Notes: generated from the sequence alone by a model not told the origin. Positions 33,201 to 44,597 are shown, counted from the first letter of the stretch. The stretch is DNA of 64,000 bases from Bathymodiolus brooksi (GCA_963680875.1 OY804580.1:113525534-113589533), one strand, 5' to 3'. Numbers and translations: made by a program.

Positions 33201-36200
33201 CCGGGCCTTTAACTGACTTAAGTTCCTGGGTGGGTTTCTGCACCTCAAGCCCACAGTAGGGTGTCAAATATCAACTTTGATATTTTATTTTTTTATGGAG
33301 GGGTGGTCTCTATAAATATCCCATGAAAAATATATTAAAGACGGCAAAGTTCTTGACCACTTGGGGTTTAAGTCAAAGGTATTGCCCGGGTTTTTAACAG
33401 ACTGAAGTGCCTGGGTGGGTTTCTGCACCTCAAGCCCACAGCAGGGTGTCAAATATCAACTTTGATATTTGATTTTCTTTTATAGAGGGGGGGCTCTATT
33501 AATATCCCATGCAAAATATATTAAGGACGGCAAAGTTCTTGACCACTTGGGGTTTATGTCAAAGGTATTGCCCGGGCCTTTAACTGACTTAAGTGCCTGG
33601 TTGGGTTTCTGCACCTCAAGCCCACAGTGGGTGTCAAATATCAACTTTGATATTTGATTTTTTTTATGGATGGGGGTCTCTATAAATATTCCATGAAAAA
33701 TATATTAAGGACGGCAAAGTTCTTGACCACTTGGGGTTTCAATCAAAGGTATTTCCCGGGCCTTTAACAGACTGAAGTGCCTGGGTGGGTTTCTGCACCT
33801 CAAGCCCACAGTAGGGTGTCAAATATCAACTTTGATGTTTGAAAAAATAATTATGGAGGGGGGTCTCTATAAATATCCCATGAAAAATATATTAAGGACG
33901 GCAAAGTTCTTGACCACTTGGGGTTTCAATCAAAGGTATTTCCCGGGCCTTTAACAGACTGAAGTGCCTGGGTGGGTTTCTGCACCTCAAGCCCACAGCA
34001 GGGTGTCAAATATCAACTTTGATATTTGATTTTCTTTTATAGAGGGGGGGGGCTCTATTAATATCCCATGCAAAATATATTAAGGACGGCAAAGTTCTTG
34101 ACCACTTGTGGTTTATGTCAAAGGTATTGCCCGGGCCTTTAACTGACTTAAGTGCCTGGTTGGGTTTCTGCACCTCAAGCCCACAGTGGGTGTCAAATAT
34201 CAACTTTGATATTTGATTTTTTTATGGAGGGGGGTCTCTATAAATATTCCATGAAAAATATATTAAGGACGGCAAAGTTCTTGACCACTTGGGGTTTCAA
34301 TCAAAGGTATTTCCCGGGCCTTTAACAGACTGAAGTGCCTGGGTGGGTTTCTGCACCTCAAGCCCACAGTAGGGTGTCAAATATCAACTTTGATATTTTA
34401 TTTTTTTTATGGAGGGAGGTCTCTATAAATATCCCATGAAAAATATATTAAACACGGCAAAGTTCTTGACCACTTGGGGTTTAAGTCAAAGGTATTGCCC
34501 GAGTTTTTAACTGACTTAAGTGCCTGGATGGGTTTCTGCACCTCAAGCCCACAGTAGGGTGTCAAATATCAACTTTGATATTTGAAAAACATTTATGGAG
34601 GGGTGGTCTCTATTAATATCCCATGAAAAATATATTAAGGACGGCAAAGTTCTTGACCACTTGGGGTTTATGTCAAAGGTATTGCCCGGGCCTTTAACTG
34701 ACTGAAGTGCCTGGTTGGGTTTCTGCACCTCAAGCCCGCAGTGGGTGTCAAATATCAACTTTGATATTTGATTTTTTTTATGGAGGGGGGTCTCTATAAA
34801 TATTCCATGAAAAATATATTAAGGACGGCAAAGTTCTTGACCACTTGGGGTTTCAATCAAAGGTATTTCCTGGGCCTTTAACTGACTTAAGTGCCTGGTT
34901 GGTTTTCTGCACCTCAAGCCCACAGTAGGGTGTCAAATATCAACTTTGATGTTTGAAAAAAAAATTATGGAGGGGGGTCTCTATAAATATCCCATGAAAA
35001 ATATATTAAGGACGGCAAAGTTCTTGACCACTTGGGGTTTCAATCAAAGGTATTTCCCGGGCCTTTAACAGACTGAAGTGCCTGGGTGGGTTTCTGCACC
35101 TCAAGCCCACAGTAGGGTGTCAAATATCAACTTTGATATTTTATTTTTTTTATGGAGGGAGGTCTCTATAAATATCCCATGAAAAATATATTAAACACGG
35201 CAAAGTTCTTGACCACTTGGGGTTTATGTCAAACGTATTGCCCGGGTTTTTAACTGACTTAAGTGCCTGGATGGGTTTCTGCACCTCAAGCCCACAGTAG
35301 GGTGTCAAATATCAACTTTGATATTTGAAAAACATTTATGGAGGGGGGTCTCTATAAATATCCCATGAAATATATATTAAGGACGGCAAAGTTCTTGACC
35401 ACTTGGGGATTAAGTCAAAGGTATTTTCCGGGCCATTAACTGACTGAAGTGCCTGGGTGGGTTTCTGCATCTCAAGCCCACAGCAGGGTGTCAAATATCA
35501 ACTTTGATATTTGAATTTTGTTTTGTGGAGGGGTCTCTATAAATATCTCATGAAAAATATATTAAGGACGGCAAAGTTCTTGCCACTTGGCGTTTTAATC
35601 AAAGATATTGCCCAGGTCTTTAACTGATTTAAATGCCTGGGTGGGTTTCCGCACCTCAAGCCCACAGCTGGGTGTCAAATATCAACTTTGATATTTGATT
35701 TTTTTTTATGGAGAGGGGTCTCTATAAATATTCCATGAAAAATATATTAAGGTCGCAAAGTTCTTGACCACTTGGGGTTTAAGTCAAAGGTATTGCCCGG
35801 AACTTTAACTGACTTAAGTGCCTGGGTGGGTTTCTGTACCTCAAGCCCACAGTAGGGTGTCAAATATCAACTTTGATATTTGAAAACAAAATTATGGAGG
35901 GGGGTCTCTATAAATATCCCATGAAAAATATATTAAGGACGGCAAAGTTCTTGACCACTTGGGGTTTCAATCAAAGGTATTTCCCGGGCCTTTAACAGAC
36001 TGAAGTGCCTGGGTGGGTTTCTGCACCTCAAGCCCACAGCAGGGTGTCAAATATCAACTTTGATATTTGATTTTCTTTTATAGAGGGGTGGGCTCTATTA
36101 ATATCCCATGCAAAATATATTAAGGACGGCAAAGTTCTTGACCACTTGGGGTTTATGTCAAAGGTATTGCCCGGGCCTTTAACTGACTTAAGTGCCTGGT

Positions 36201-36630
36201 TGGGTTTCTGCACCTCAAGCCCACAGTAGGGTGTCAAATATCAACTTTGATATTGGAGAAAAAAAAATATGGAGGGGGGGGTCTCTATAAATATCCCATG
36301 AAAAATATATTAAGGACGGCAAAGTTCTTGACCACTTGTGGTTTATGTCAAAGGTATTGCCCGGGCCTTTAACTGACTTAAGTTCCTGGGTGGGTTTCTG
36401 CACCTCAAGCCCACAGTAGGGTGTCAAATATCAACTTTGATATTTTATTTTTTTATGGAGGGGTGGTCTCTATAAATATCCCATGAAAAATATATTAAAG
36501 ACGGCAAAGTTCTTGACCACTTGGGGTTTAAGTCAAAGGTATTGCCCGGGTTTTTAACAGACTGAAGTGCCTGGGTGGGTTTCTGCACCTCAAGCCCACA
36601 GCAGGGTGTCAAATATCAACTTTGATATTT
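30236..36630 (-). repeat. 3160-bp tandem duplication of 17 monomers
   Basis: 30236-33470 matches 33396-36630 at a constant offset of 3160. All lines I compared are identical, including private variants such as 'tattggagaaaaaaaaatat' and 'ggtcgcaaagttc'. This is a very recent block duplication, or an assembly duplication. Confidence 0.9.
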
Positions 36631-37743
36631 TATTTTTTTTATGGAGGGGTCTCTATAAATATCTCATGAAAAATATATTAAAGACGGCAAAGTTCTTGAC
36701 CACTTGGGGATTAAGTCAAAGGTATTTCCCGGGCCTTTAACTGACTGAAGTGCCTGGGTGAGTTTCTGCACCTCAAGCCCACAGCTGGCTGTCAAATATC
36801 AGCTTTGATATTTGATTTTTTTTTGTGGAGGGGTGGTCTCTATAAATATCCCATGAAAAATATATTAAGGACGGCAAAGTTCTTGACCACTTGGGGATTA
36901 GGTCAAAGGTATTCCCCGGGCCTTTAACTGACCTTAGTGCCTGGTTGGGTTTCTGCACCTCAAACCCACAACAGGGTGTCAAATATCAACTTTGATATTT
37001 GTTTTTTTTTTATGGAGGGGGGGGGGTCTCTATAAATATCCCATGAAAAATATATTAAGGACGGCAAAGTTCCTGACCACTTGGGGTTTAAGTCAAAGGT
37101 ATTGCCCGGGTCTTCAACTGACTTAAGTGCCTGGGTGGGTTTCTGCATCTCAAGCCCACAGCAGGGTGTCAAATATCAACTTTGATATTTGAATTTTGTT
37201 TTGTGGAGGGGTCTCTATAAATATCTCATGAAAAATATATCAAGGACGGCAAAGTTCTTGCCACTTGGGGTTTTAATCAAAGATATTGCCCAGGTCTTTA
37301 ACTGATTTAAATGCCTGGGTGGGTTTCTGCACCTCAAGCCCACAGCAGGCTGTCAAATATCAGCTTTGATATTTGATTTTTTTTTATGGAGGGGGGGTCT
37401 CTATAAATATCCCATGAAAAATATATTAAGGACGGCAAAGTTCCTGACCACTTGGGGTTTAAGTCAAAGGTATTGCCCGGGTCTTTAACTGACTTAAGTT
37501 CCTGGGTGGGTTTCTGCACCTCAAGCCCACAGCAGGGTGTCAAATATCAACTTTGATATTTTAATTTTGTTTTGTGGAGGGGTCTCTATAAATATCTCAT
37601 GAAAAATATATCAAGGACGGCAAAGTTCTTGCCACTTGGGGTTTAAATCAAAGATATTGCCCAGGTCTTTAACTGATTTAAATGGCTGAGTGGGTCTCCG
37701 CACCTGAAACCCACAGCAGGGTGTCAAATATCAACTTTGATAT

Positions 37744-38380
37744 GCAGTGAAGTACCATGCTCTGGGATATTCCCTACTCTACAAATAATAACGTCATTCA
37801 CGGAATTTCGTATTGATGGGTCATTCATGAAGACCTCCATAAAGGATTCCAATACAACTAAATGTAACCAAATTTGGGTTCCAAATAATCCTTACATATT
37901 TACCTGCAACTACCATTGTTTATACCTTTCCATTTAGATTTTGTTTATTTTTTCAGAAAACTTACTGTTATATTTTTCTAATGTTTTATAATTACACTAT
38001 TTTTAGATTGATGAGATGTCTTCATGTGAACCGGAACCTTATGACTTTATATTGCTTGACAAAACGCTGTCCAAATTATCTACCGGTTTAAAACATGAAA
38101 GTAAATGATTTTTTATTCTGTGTTTATTTAAAGTGGTAAGCTCGCCATCCGAAAAATATTTCTGTCTTCGTTATTTTGTATTGTGTGGGCGGGGGGCTCT
38201 AGATATATTTACTGTATGCCCCGATGTCGATTTATGGTGTTGGCTATGCATTTACAGTAATATATTTGTTATTGGACGCTAGAAATCTTTAAAAGTACAT
38301 GTTGCTCTTATTTATTTTTTTGGTTTTGAGACATATCGCCTTATTGCTCGCTAGATTAATGCTCGCTAGATGAGCCTGGT
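37744..38380 (-). repeat. Right outer TIR arm
   Basis: Inverted counterpart of 15980-16291, retaining about 325 bp (about 37867-38195) that the left arm lacks. It ends with two CTAGCGAGCA-type units and TGAGCCTGGT. Confidence 0.9.
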
Positions 38381-38389
38381 CTGTAGTAT
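38381..38389. repeat. Right 9-bp target-site duplication
   Basis: CTGTAGTAT directly after the terminal TGAGCCTGGT. Identical to 15971-15979. Confidence 0.85.
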
Positions 38390-38493
38390 AGACTGATATG
38401 TTCTTATCGAAACTTTCCCAGATTTACCATAAAGAAATTAAAATATATTAGAATGGATAGAAAGCGTGTGTTTACTGTTTGAAGCCCCCATAC

Positions 38494-38577
38494 CTGTGTA
38501 TTAATGTCGTAGGTAATAATTTGTGCTGCCAATAGACCCATACTGGACATCAATGACAATATTAAGATCCAAGACAT
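38494..38577 (-). CDS. Signal-peptide first exon, secreted protein family, copy 2
   Basis: ATG at 38577 and 28 codons (SWILILSLMSSMGLLAAQ core), then a CAG|GTATG donor at 38492-38493. It is almost identical to the intact copy at 53355 but has one ATG instead of two. The 22.4-kb element starts only 114 bp beyond the donor, so its intron now contains the element. No matching second exon is visible on the far side in this window. It may be interrupted or lost. Confidence 0.65.
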
Positions 38578-38611
38578 CTTCTGTTTTACTTTTAATGTGT
38601 GGTTATTGGTG

Positions 38612-38665
38612 TACTCGTATTTATATGAAAAATTGAAAGACTTGGCACGCCCAATACATTAATTC
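38612..38665 (-). promoter_or_regulatory. TATA box and upstream box of copy 2
   Basis: On the minus strand, ATATAAATA (38618-38626) lies about 41 bp upstream of the ATG. A 'gggcgtgccaagtc' box lies about 30 bp further up (38645-38658). Equivalents lie at 53488/53515 and 60639/60661. Confidence 0.5.
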
Positions 38666-38699
38666 CAGGAAGTGGAAGTATAGTCTGACGAAATTGTTA

Positions 38700-39380
38700 C
38701 AAAATACAAACCTGTTTTAATTCATATAAATAGAGCTTTTCATCAAATTTACAATTTCTGTTCTGTGGGGCTCATTAGGGTCTAGGCGTGGCATGCGCTC
38801 GGATATTTTTGCAAAAGCGTGAAATGGGAAGATAATAAATAATGCGTGTGAAAACGGGAAATGTAGTAATGCGAGTTGCGTTTGAAAGACAAAAAGTTAT
38901 TCCGAGAAGTCTTGAAAATCGTAATTTTTGTGAGCGGGAAATCAGAAATTTTTACCATTTGTGTGTCCAAGGCACAGAGTACATGGGAAGATTGGCATGG
39001 AACGTGGAAAGTACAGACAGCATTGTGGGATTTCACCACCCCGATGAGACACCCATTTCTATTTAATACGTCGTCTGAAGATATATCCATTGCAACCATT
39101 GCAAACACCACGTTACATTTACTGTCTATTTGCTTGTAAAATGATTAAAGGGTTGAATATAAAAGAATATACACGAACAGCGACCACTTTGCATGTATAC
39201 TATTCTCTATAAAGACACAATTAAAACAAGGTTACTGATATTTACATAAATACTTTTGTAATGTTGAGCTTTTGAAGAAGAAAAAATAATTGGTGATCAA
39301 TATGAAATGTTTGTTATAGCCCCTGTTTTTACTCTCCTCCACCAATAACACTGATCGCCACGATATAACAGAAATATTGT
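38700..39380. repeat. Diverged paralogous flank of the gene-family duplication
   Basis: 'aattcatataaatagagctt' through 'ggggctcattagggtctagg' to 'gaaaatcgtaattttt' matches 47690-47950 and 54590-54850. 39195-39320 matches 56130-56275 ('aaagacacaattaaaacaag'). The copy is a shorter, rearranged version of that block. The SINE core copy D lies at 39335-39395. Confidence 0.7.
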
Positions 39381-39629
39381 TGAAAGTGGCGGCTGTCTAA
39401 TATTTGCAAGTATAAGTGTTCAAATGCAAAGGTACCCCCTAAAAGATTTTTAATGAAAACATCTCCATTTACAGCTGTTGAGGTCAGACTGTGTAATATA
39501 CCAAAACTTACCTATTCTCTTATATATTACAGTAATTAAGCTAATTTCTAACATAATAAGCAATTTTTACACATATATATACCTCAGTTGTATATTTAAT
39601 AGCTAAATACTAAGAAATGTTTGCATTTA

Positions 39630-39656
39630 GCCCCCCCCCCCCCCCCCTCCCCCTTC
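39630..39656. repeat. Poly-C tract
   Basis: About 20 consecutive C followed by 'tcccccttc'. Confidence 0.9.
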
Positions 39657-40704
39657 TTTCGTCCCATAAAATGAATTCACATCATTCTTAATTTTGTTAA
39701 TTCATGCTTTAACCCCATAAATTATGTAGTTTAAGGCATAAAATAAGTTTTTGTATATAGATCTACTGTTGAAATTCCTTCTAATTCCATCAAATATGCA
39801 AAAATATGATTTATTGATATTTATGTTTTGGAATTTCTTATGGTACAAACCTATAATTTCCCCCAAAACTCAATAAATATATGCTTCCACATCATTTTTA
39901 CCCACTGTTTAAGTAAGCTGGATGTTCAAATGTACTGTTACAGCCAAATAATACTCTAAAACATGAAATCCAAATTGACAATTTGAAAAATTTACAGAAA
40001 ATGCTAAGCAGTCAAAATAATTTTTTCTGGGATCACTTAAATTACCAGGTTTTTACTACATAATTTTCAATTAAAACTGCTTTCTATAAGTACATTGTAC
40101 ATGTATTCTAACTGAAACGATCAAAATTTACCCGGAAAAATTTGTAGGATTGAAAAAATTCCAATCATGATATCACCATATTCTATATTTAAAGTCAACA
40201 AACTGCTGCATGATGAAATGTTTTAAATTCTTAATATCAACCATATTTTCAATATTATATGCCCTTCTACTGCAAAAACACATTCAATAACATATTCCCA
40301 ATAATTATAAAGTCATAAATAAAAATAAAATTAGTTGCAATACCCTCTGTCCATGTATATCCAGTGTTTGGGAGCAATATTCCAAAATATTACATAACAT
40401 GCATTTCGACCATGTAATCTGACACCACAATGCATTTTGTAACATTTTTGTATAAAAAATGTCACTCTGTGTCTGTTGTGACATTATTAGGCTAATTTGA
40501 ATATGATAGCAACAAAAGTTCAATTTGATGTTTTTTAACTTAAGGTGTGAAACCTATAATTAATTTCTTTAAGGTTTTTCTACTAAATTTGTGTTTTTTC
40601 GAGCCTACCTGGCCATTTTATCTTAAGTTTAACCTTTCGAAGACCATACATTTTCTGAAACGTCCATGATTCCTCTACGTTCTGTCAAAATATTATGCCA
40701 TGTT

Positions 40705-40920
40705 TAAGGTCTTGCAGTAAAATGCCAGGCTATAGAAAATACCTACTCTAAAAATAGCTCTGTCATCCCCCAGAAATTCCCCATTTATAGGTCATGCATC
40801 AAATCCTCCATATCCATATTAAAATACAACTACATCAATCAACTTTGGGCTCAAAATAATCCTTATACATTTAACTTCAATTATCAATTTAATTATTCCA
40901 TTCCATTCAGTATTTGTCAC
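40705..40920 (-). mobile_element. Solo diverged relic of the composite element's outer arm
   Basis: Aligned by eye with 37735-37960 it shares the order 'tacctactcta', 'ggtcatgcatcaaatcctcc', 'aatacaactacat', 'ttgggctcaaaataatcctt', 'acatttaacttcaattatca'. Divergence is considerable. It includes text deleted from the left arm of the young element. There is no satellite array next to it. Confidence 0.65.
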
Positions 40921-41929
40921 AATACAACAAAGTGAAAGGAACTTTTTCTTTAAAAGGGACTACTTTTGTGTTCTTAGCTCTGATTGGTTGAATTACTGGT
41001 TTGACACCTATAGACACTATCAGTGAGCTATGTCTTAGCAAAATAAAGTTATTGTGCATGAGACATAAACAACTTTTCTTCACTTTTTCAACGAATACAC
41101 ATAAACTTGATATGTTAAGACACTGTATTAATATTGTGTCTATCATGCAGAAAAATCGCATTAATCCATTGACATTTATATCTTAAATTAAATAATAAAA
41201 TTATACAATTATCCCTTGATTGCCTCTTTTGATATTTTTTCGGACAACAGGAAGTGAACTAGATTTGCAACTAGGTTCCTAAAGCTCAACATGTAACATG
41301 TGACAAGGGTACCACAAAAAGCTATATTTCGGTCAGTGACAGTATAACAAATAGAATAAGTGCAGGATACATTTTAATAACCATGTGCAACAATGTATTG
41401 ATAGAGTAGATAAACATGAACACACGTTACAGCCAATGGCAGCACATTACATAAATATACCAAATATGGTGAAATCTTATTGGATTATGAATTAACCGAG
41501 CGATAGAAGAATTTGTCTTATAAATTTCTCTTATGAATAAAAAATAAGCCGGGGCCTTATAGAAATGTGAACAAATAATATATCATAGCCAATTAATACT
41601 AGTACCCTGAAAGTAGAAATTTGTAATCCAGCTGAAATAGTCTGAAAATTTAAATCTGCAACCTCTGTATATAACTACATATAAGAATTAGGTGACCCTC
41701 AATCTTTAGTGCTCTGCGTTGTGTTTTGTAGATCAATGCTTGTTCTTTTGTACTTTTTATTTTTCCCATTGTATTGTCTTCAATGTTTCCTTCCACTTTG
41801 ACCACGTGGTTTTTTAACTTCAAGGTAGCAGCTGTATAACGTTTCAGCTATACTCATGATGCCGAGAACAAACTAACACACGATAAATCTTGTAGGTGAA
41901 AGAAAGGATTGAAGATATCAAATGGTAAT

Positions 41930-42075
41930 CAGAAGCCAAGGGCAGACAACTCAATGGCCAAATGAAAAAGGACAAAAAGGCAAACAATGATTGTCAAAAC
42001 ATTACATAGAAATCTAAAAATTGAACAACACGAAACCCACTAAACACAGAGGGTTAACTCAGCTGTAGATCCTGG
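41930..42075 (-). repeat. Dispersed mussel-type repeat
   Basis: 'caactcaatggccaaatgaa' and 'gaacaacacgaaacccacta' are shared with 56280-56480 and, inverted, 58490-58620. Confidence 0.55.
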
Positions 42076-42119
42076 AGTGTCAATCGTCGTTTTACTCTTG
42101 GTAAAACCCGGTGGTGAGT

Positions 42120-42371
42120 CATGAATGAGGAATGGGAAGAGATGGATGTAGGTCAAGGTACGAAGCAGACCTGGCAATAATCACCAAACTTAGAATTAGT
42201 TAGTGAAAGGACATCATCTATATAGCGGGACGTGAAATTAAAGTATAGGATTAGCTTCTTTACTGTTTTCTTAGAAACTCTTGTACATGTATGAAGTCTG
42301 TATGCGCATTACGGAACATGCCTGCTAGAAGAGGAGCACAGTTGACACCCATATGAATGCCGACTGTGTGG
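42120..42371 (-). pseudogene. Penelope-like retroelement RT fragment (copy 2)
   Basis: On the minus strand, VGIHMGVNCAPLLAG (42318-42363; family form GxPMGTNCAPLLA) is followed after a frame break by FNFTSRYIDDVLSLTNSKFG with the intact YIDD catalytic tetrad (42205-42225). Stops follow. This is part of the RT palm domain only; the GIY-YIG endonuclease part is not visible. Confidence 0.7.
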
Positions 42372-43121
42372 AAATACACGTCCACCAAACATAACAAATG
42401 GGTTGTCAATCAAAACCTCGAATATTATGAAACATTTTGTATTGTAATCAGACTATTTTATTTTGAAAAAGTAAGATTTATCCCTTCTTAAACAAGGTAT
42501 ATGTATCTACGATGTACATTCTATTTTATGAAACACAATTGAACTTATTCTTTTTATGCGTCTTTGATTTGAGTGGGGAATAGAAGTGTTGGGGGCAGAA
42601 AAGTCAAATGTTTTAACTTTTAATGCTATTACAATACGAGAGGTAATTTGATTGTATGTACTCTCAACAGATCTTTAGATTTTTTCGGAATCCACATCTG
42701 GTCATACCGAATCTTTGAGTAGCTAGTGTCACGTAACACTGCATAATCAGAAGCCGTAATTCGAAGAACGAAGGCAATACAATGTCGCTAAGAAAAAGGA
42801 AAAAACTATCAACAATGTTCCATAAAGCACTACACTCAAAACTGAAGATTTAGCAACATTAACTGACTAAAATCTTGGAATAAACTCTCAGGTACTCTGG
42901 AAGTATAAGCCGTTCTTAAAATCATTGGTTCCTTGTGCTCCAAGACAACTAGGTACCTTGTATACACATGTACTTTTTCACGATGAGAAGCCGTGATTAA
43001 TGTGACTGGTGGGTGATTGTTGTTTAACGCCAAATGAGCTATTTTGCAGCCACATCATGGCGAGAACAAGTTACATTCAATGAAATGATGATGATGTCTG
43101 CTTTGTTAGATCTCTATAACA

Positions 43122-43686
43122 CTAGCTTACTGAAGCAAGAGTCCGCTGGTAGACATATGTCTCTCAACTCATAATACTAGCTTACTGAAGGAAGAGTCCG
43201 CTGGTAGACATGTCTCTCAACTCGTAATACTAGCTTACTGAGGGAAGAGTCCGCTGGTAGACATGTCTCTCAACTCGTAATACTTGCTTACTGAAGCAAG
43301 AGTCCGCTGGTAGACATGTCTCTCAACTCGTAATACTAACTTAGCTGGTAGACATGTCTCTCAACTCGTAATACTAGCTTACTGAAGCAAGAGTCCGCTG
43401 GTAGACATGTCTCTCAACTCGTAATACTAGCTTACTGAAGCAAGAGTCCGCTGGTAGACATGTCTCTCAACTCGTAATACTAGCTTACTGGAGCAAGAGT
43501 CCGCTGGTAGACATGTCTCTCAACTCGTAATACTAGCTTACTGAAGCAAGAGTCCGCTGGTAGACATGTCTCTCAACTCGTAATACTAGCTTACTGAAGG
43601 AAGAGTCCGCTGGTAGACATGTCTCTCAACTCGTAATACTAGCTTACTGAAGCAAGAGTCCGCTGGTAGACATGTCTCTCAACTCG
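43122..43686 (+). repeat. 53-bp minisatellite, ~10 copies
   Basis: Unit 'ctagcttactgaagcaagag' plus 'tccgctggtagacatgtctc' plus 'tcaactcgtaata'. One copy near 43330 is shortened. It ends where the SINE at 43.69 kb begins. Confidence 0.95.
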
Positions 43687-43689
43687 GAC

Positions 43690-43862
43690 ACATTATCATG
43701 ATTCCGAGCAAATCAGTAGTTGATCTATTTCCTTAATGCTGAGTACTTAGCGGAGAAGCAACAAACACCAATTTTATAGCCTTTGGTTTGACCCACCAGG
43801 GCTTGAACCCAAGATCTACCGCACTCAAAGCGACCTAACCACACCACCGATGCGGTTTCAGC
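43690..43862 (-). mobile_element. tRNA-derived SINE
   Basis: On the minus strand the head contains an A-box-like 'tggtgtggttaggtcg' and a B-box GGTTCAAGCCC at about 43797-43807, followed by a conserved body ('attggtgtttgttgcttctc'). The repeat recurs degraded at 840-980. Confidence 0.65.
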
Positions 43863-44255
43863 GTAACAAAAAATTACTACATATTCACATCTATTCACTT
43901 AAAATGAATAGATGAATTTATTGAAGAAATATCGGTCTGTGTTCGAGTTGTCGTTCTTTATATATAGGTTATTGAATTACATTGGCTGGAAGCCTGAAGA
44001 GTTGTCTCCCGTATTGTATATAAATCTTAGCGTCGCAAAAAACTTCCCCTTTTACGTTCAAGACATCTGAAAGGTGAGGTCATGTAAAACATGTATTTCT
44101 ACATTGTTTACAATCAATCTGTAGACAAAAACCCACCACACCCACCCACAATTGTTGAAATTGTTTTTTGCACGTAAAAAGGGACACAGACTGCTGCGGC
44201 TTTGCTTTCTTGTTCAGAGGTTTGGCGAGTGGTGAATTGAAGGTTAACAAGCTAC

Positions 44256-44597
44256 CTGCACGGCTGCCAATGAATGTCTTCAACTTGAAGGAAAAGACGA
44301 TGATGAATTGGTGAAGTTGCGTTACCATTGAAATGATTCGCGTTGGCATAAACCGGCATCCAATTTTGTAAATTTACTTCACTTGACTTCTGTTCCCAGG
44401 GTCAAGTATTTTATTTTAAGGTTTGTGCAGAACACTACCGGCACGGCTGCCAATGAATGTCTTCAACTTGAAGGAAAAGACGATGATGAATTGGTGAAGT
44501 TGCGTTTCCATTGAAATGACTCTCGTTGGCATAAACGTGGCATCCAATTTTGTAAATTTACTTTCACTTGACTTCTGTTCCCAGGGTCAAGTTTTTG
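44256..44597. repeat. ~180-bp direct duplication
   Basis: 'gcacggctgccaatgaatgt' through 'ttcccagggtcaagt' occurs at 44256-44408 and 44438-44592, nearly identical. A third short 'acttctgttcccagggtcaa' follows. Confidence 0.85.

Larger units (their letters stand above)
24730..37743 (-). repeat. Right satellite array, ~70 monomers of ~187 bp
   Basis: Same monomer as 16292-18545 in opposite orientation, about 13 kb long. Monomer subtypes are obvious: one with 'gaattttgttttgtggagg' and lacking 'gacc', one with 'gattttctttta', one with 'gaaaaacatttatgg'. These are arranged in higher-order patterns. The palindromic junction is conserved in nearly every monomer. Confidence 0.97.
15980..38380. mobile_element. 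22.4-kb composite Polinton-like element with satellite-bearing TIRs
   Basis: The boundaries are defined by mirrored termini ACCAGGCTCA...TGAGCCTGGT and a perfect 9-bp flanking duplication. Both halves have the same layered order in opposite orientation: outer arm, ~187-bp satellite array, inner arm. A 5.29-kb core (19022-24310) carries minus-strand Polinton-type genes. A classical Polinton has simple TIRs, a 6-bp TSD, protein-primed polymerase B and 15-20 kb of genes. This one lacks the polymerase, has a 9-bp TSD, and consists mostly of satellite. It may be a deletion derivative, a foldback/MULE-like element that captured Polinton genes, or a distinct lineage. Confidence 0.85.

Noticed and set aside
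16492..37543. Recurrent ~60-70 codon ORFs (…GLEVQKPTQALKSVK…) in the satellite, oriented + on the left and - on the right
   Set aside because: They are the same monomer read over and over. The ~187-bp period is not a multiple of three, starts vary and there is no codon-level constraint, so they are repeat by-products.
16292..37743. CRISPR-like array (palindromic motif at regular spacing)
   Set aside because: The spacing sequence is itself repeated, not unique; the context is eukaryotic; there are no cas genes. It is a tandem satellite.
43797..43862. A functional tRNA gene on the minus strand
   Set aside because: A and B boxes are present but no proper acceptor stem or anticodon loop was found, and it continues into a repeated SINE body.
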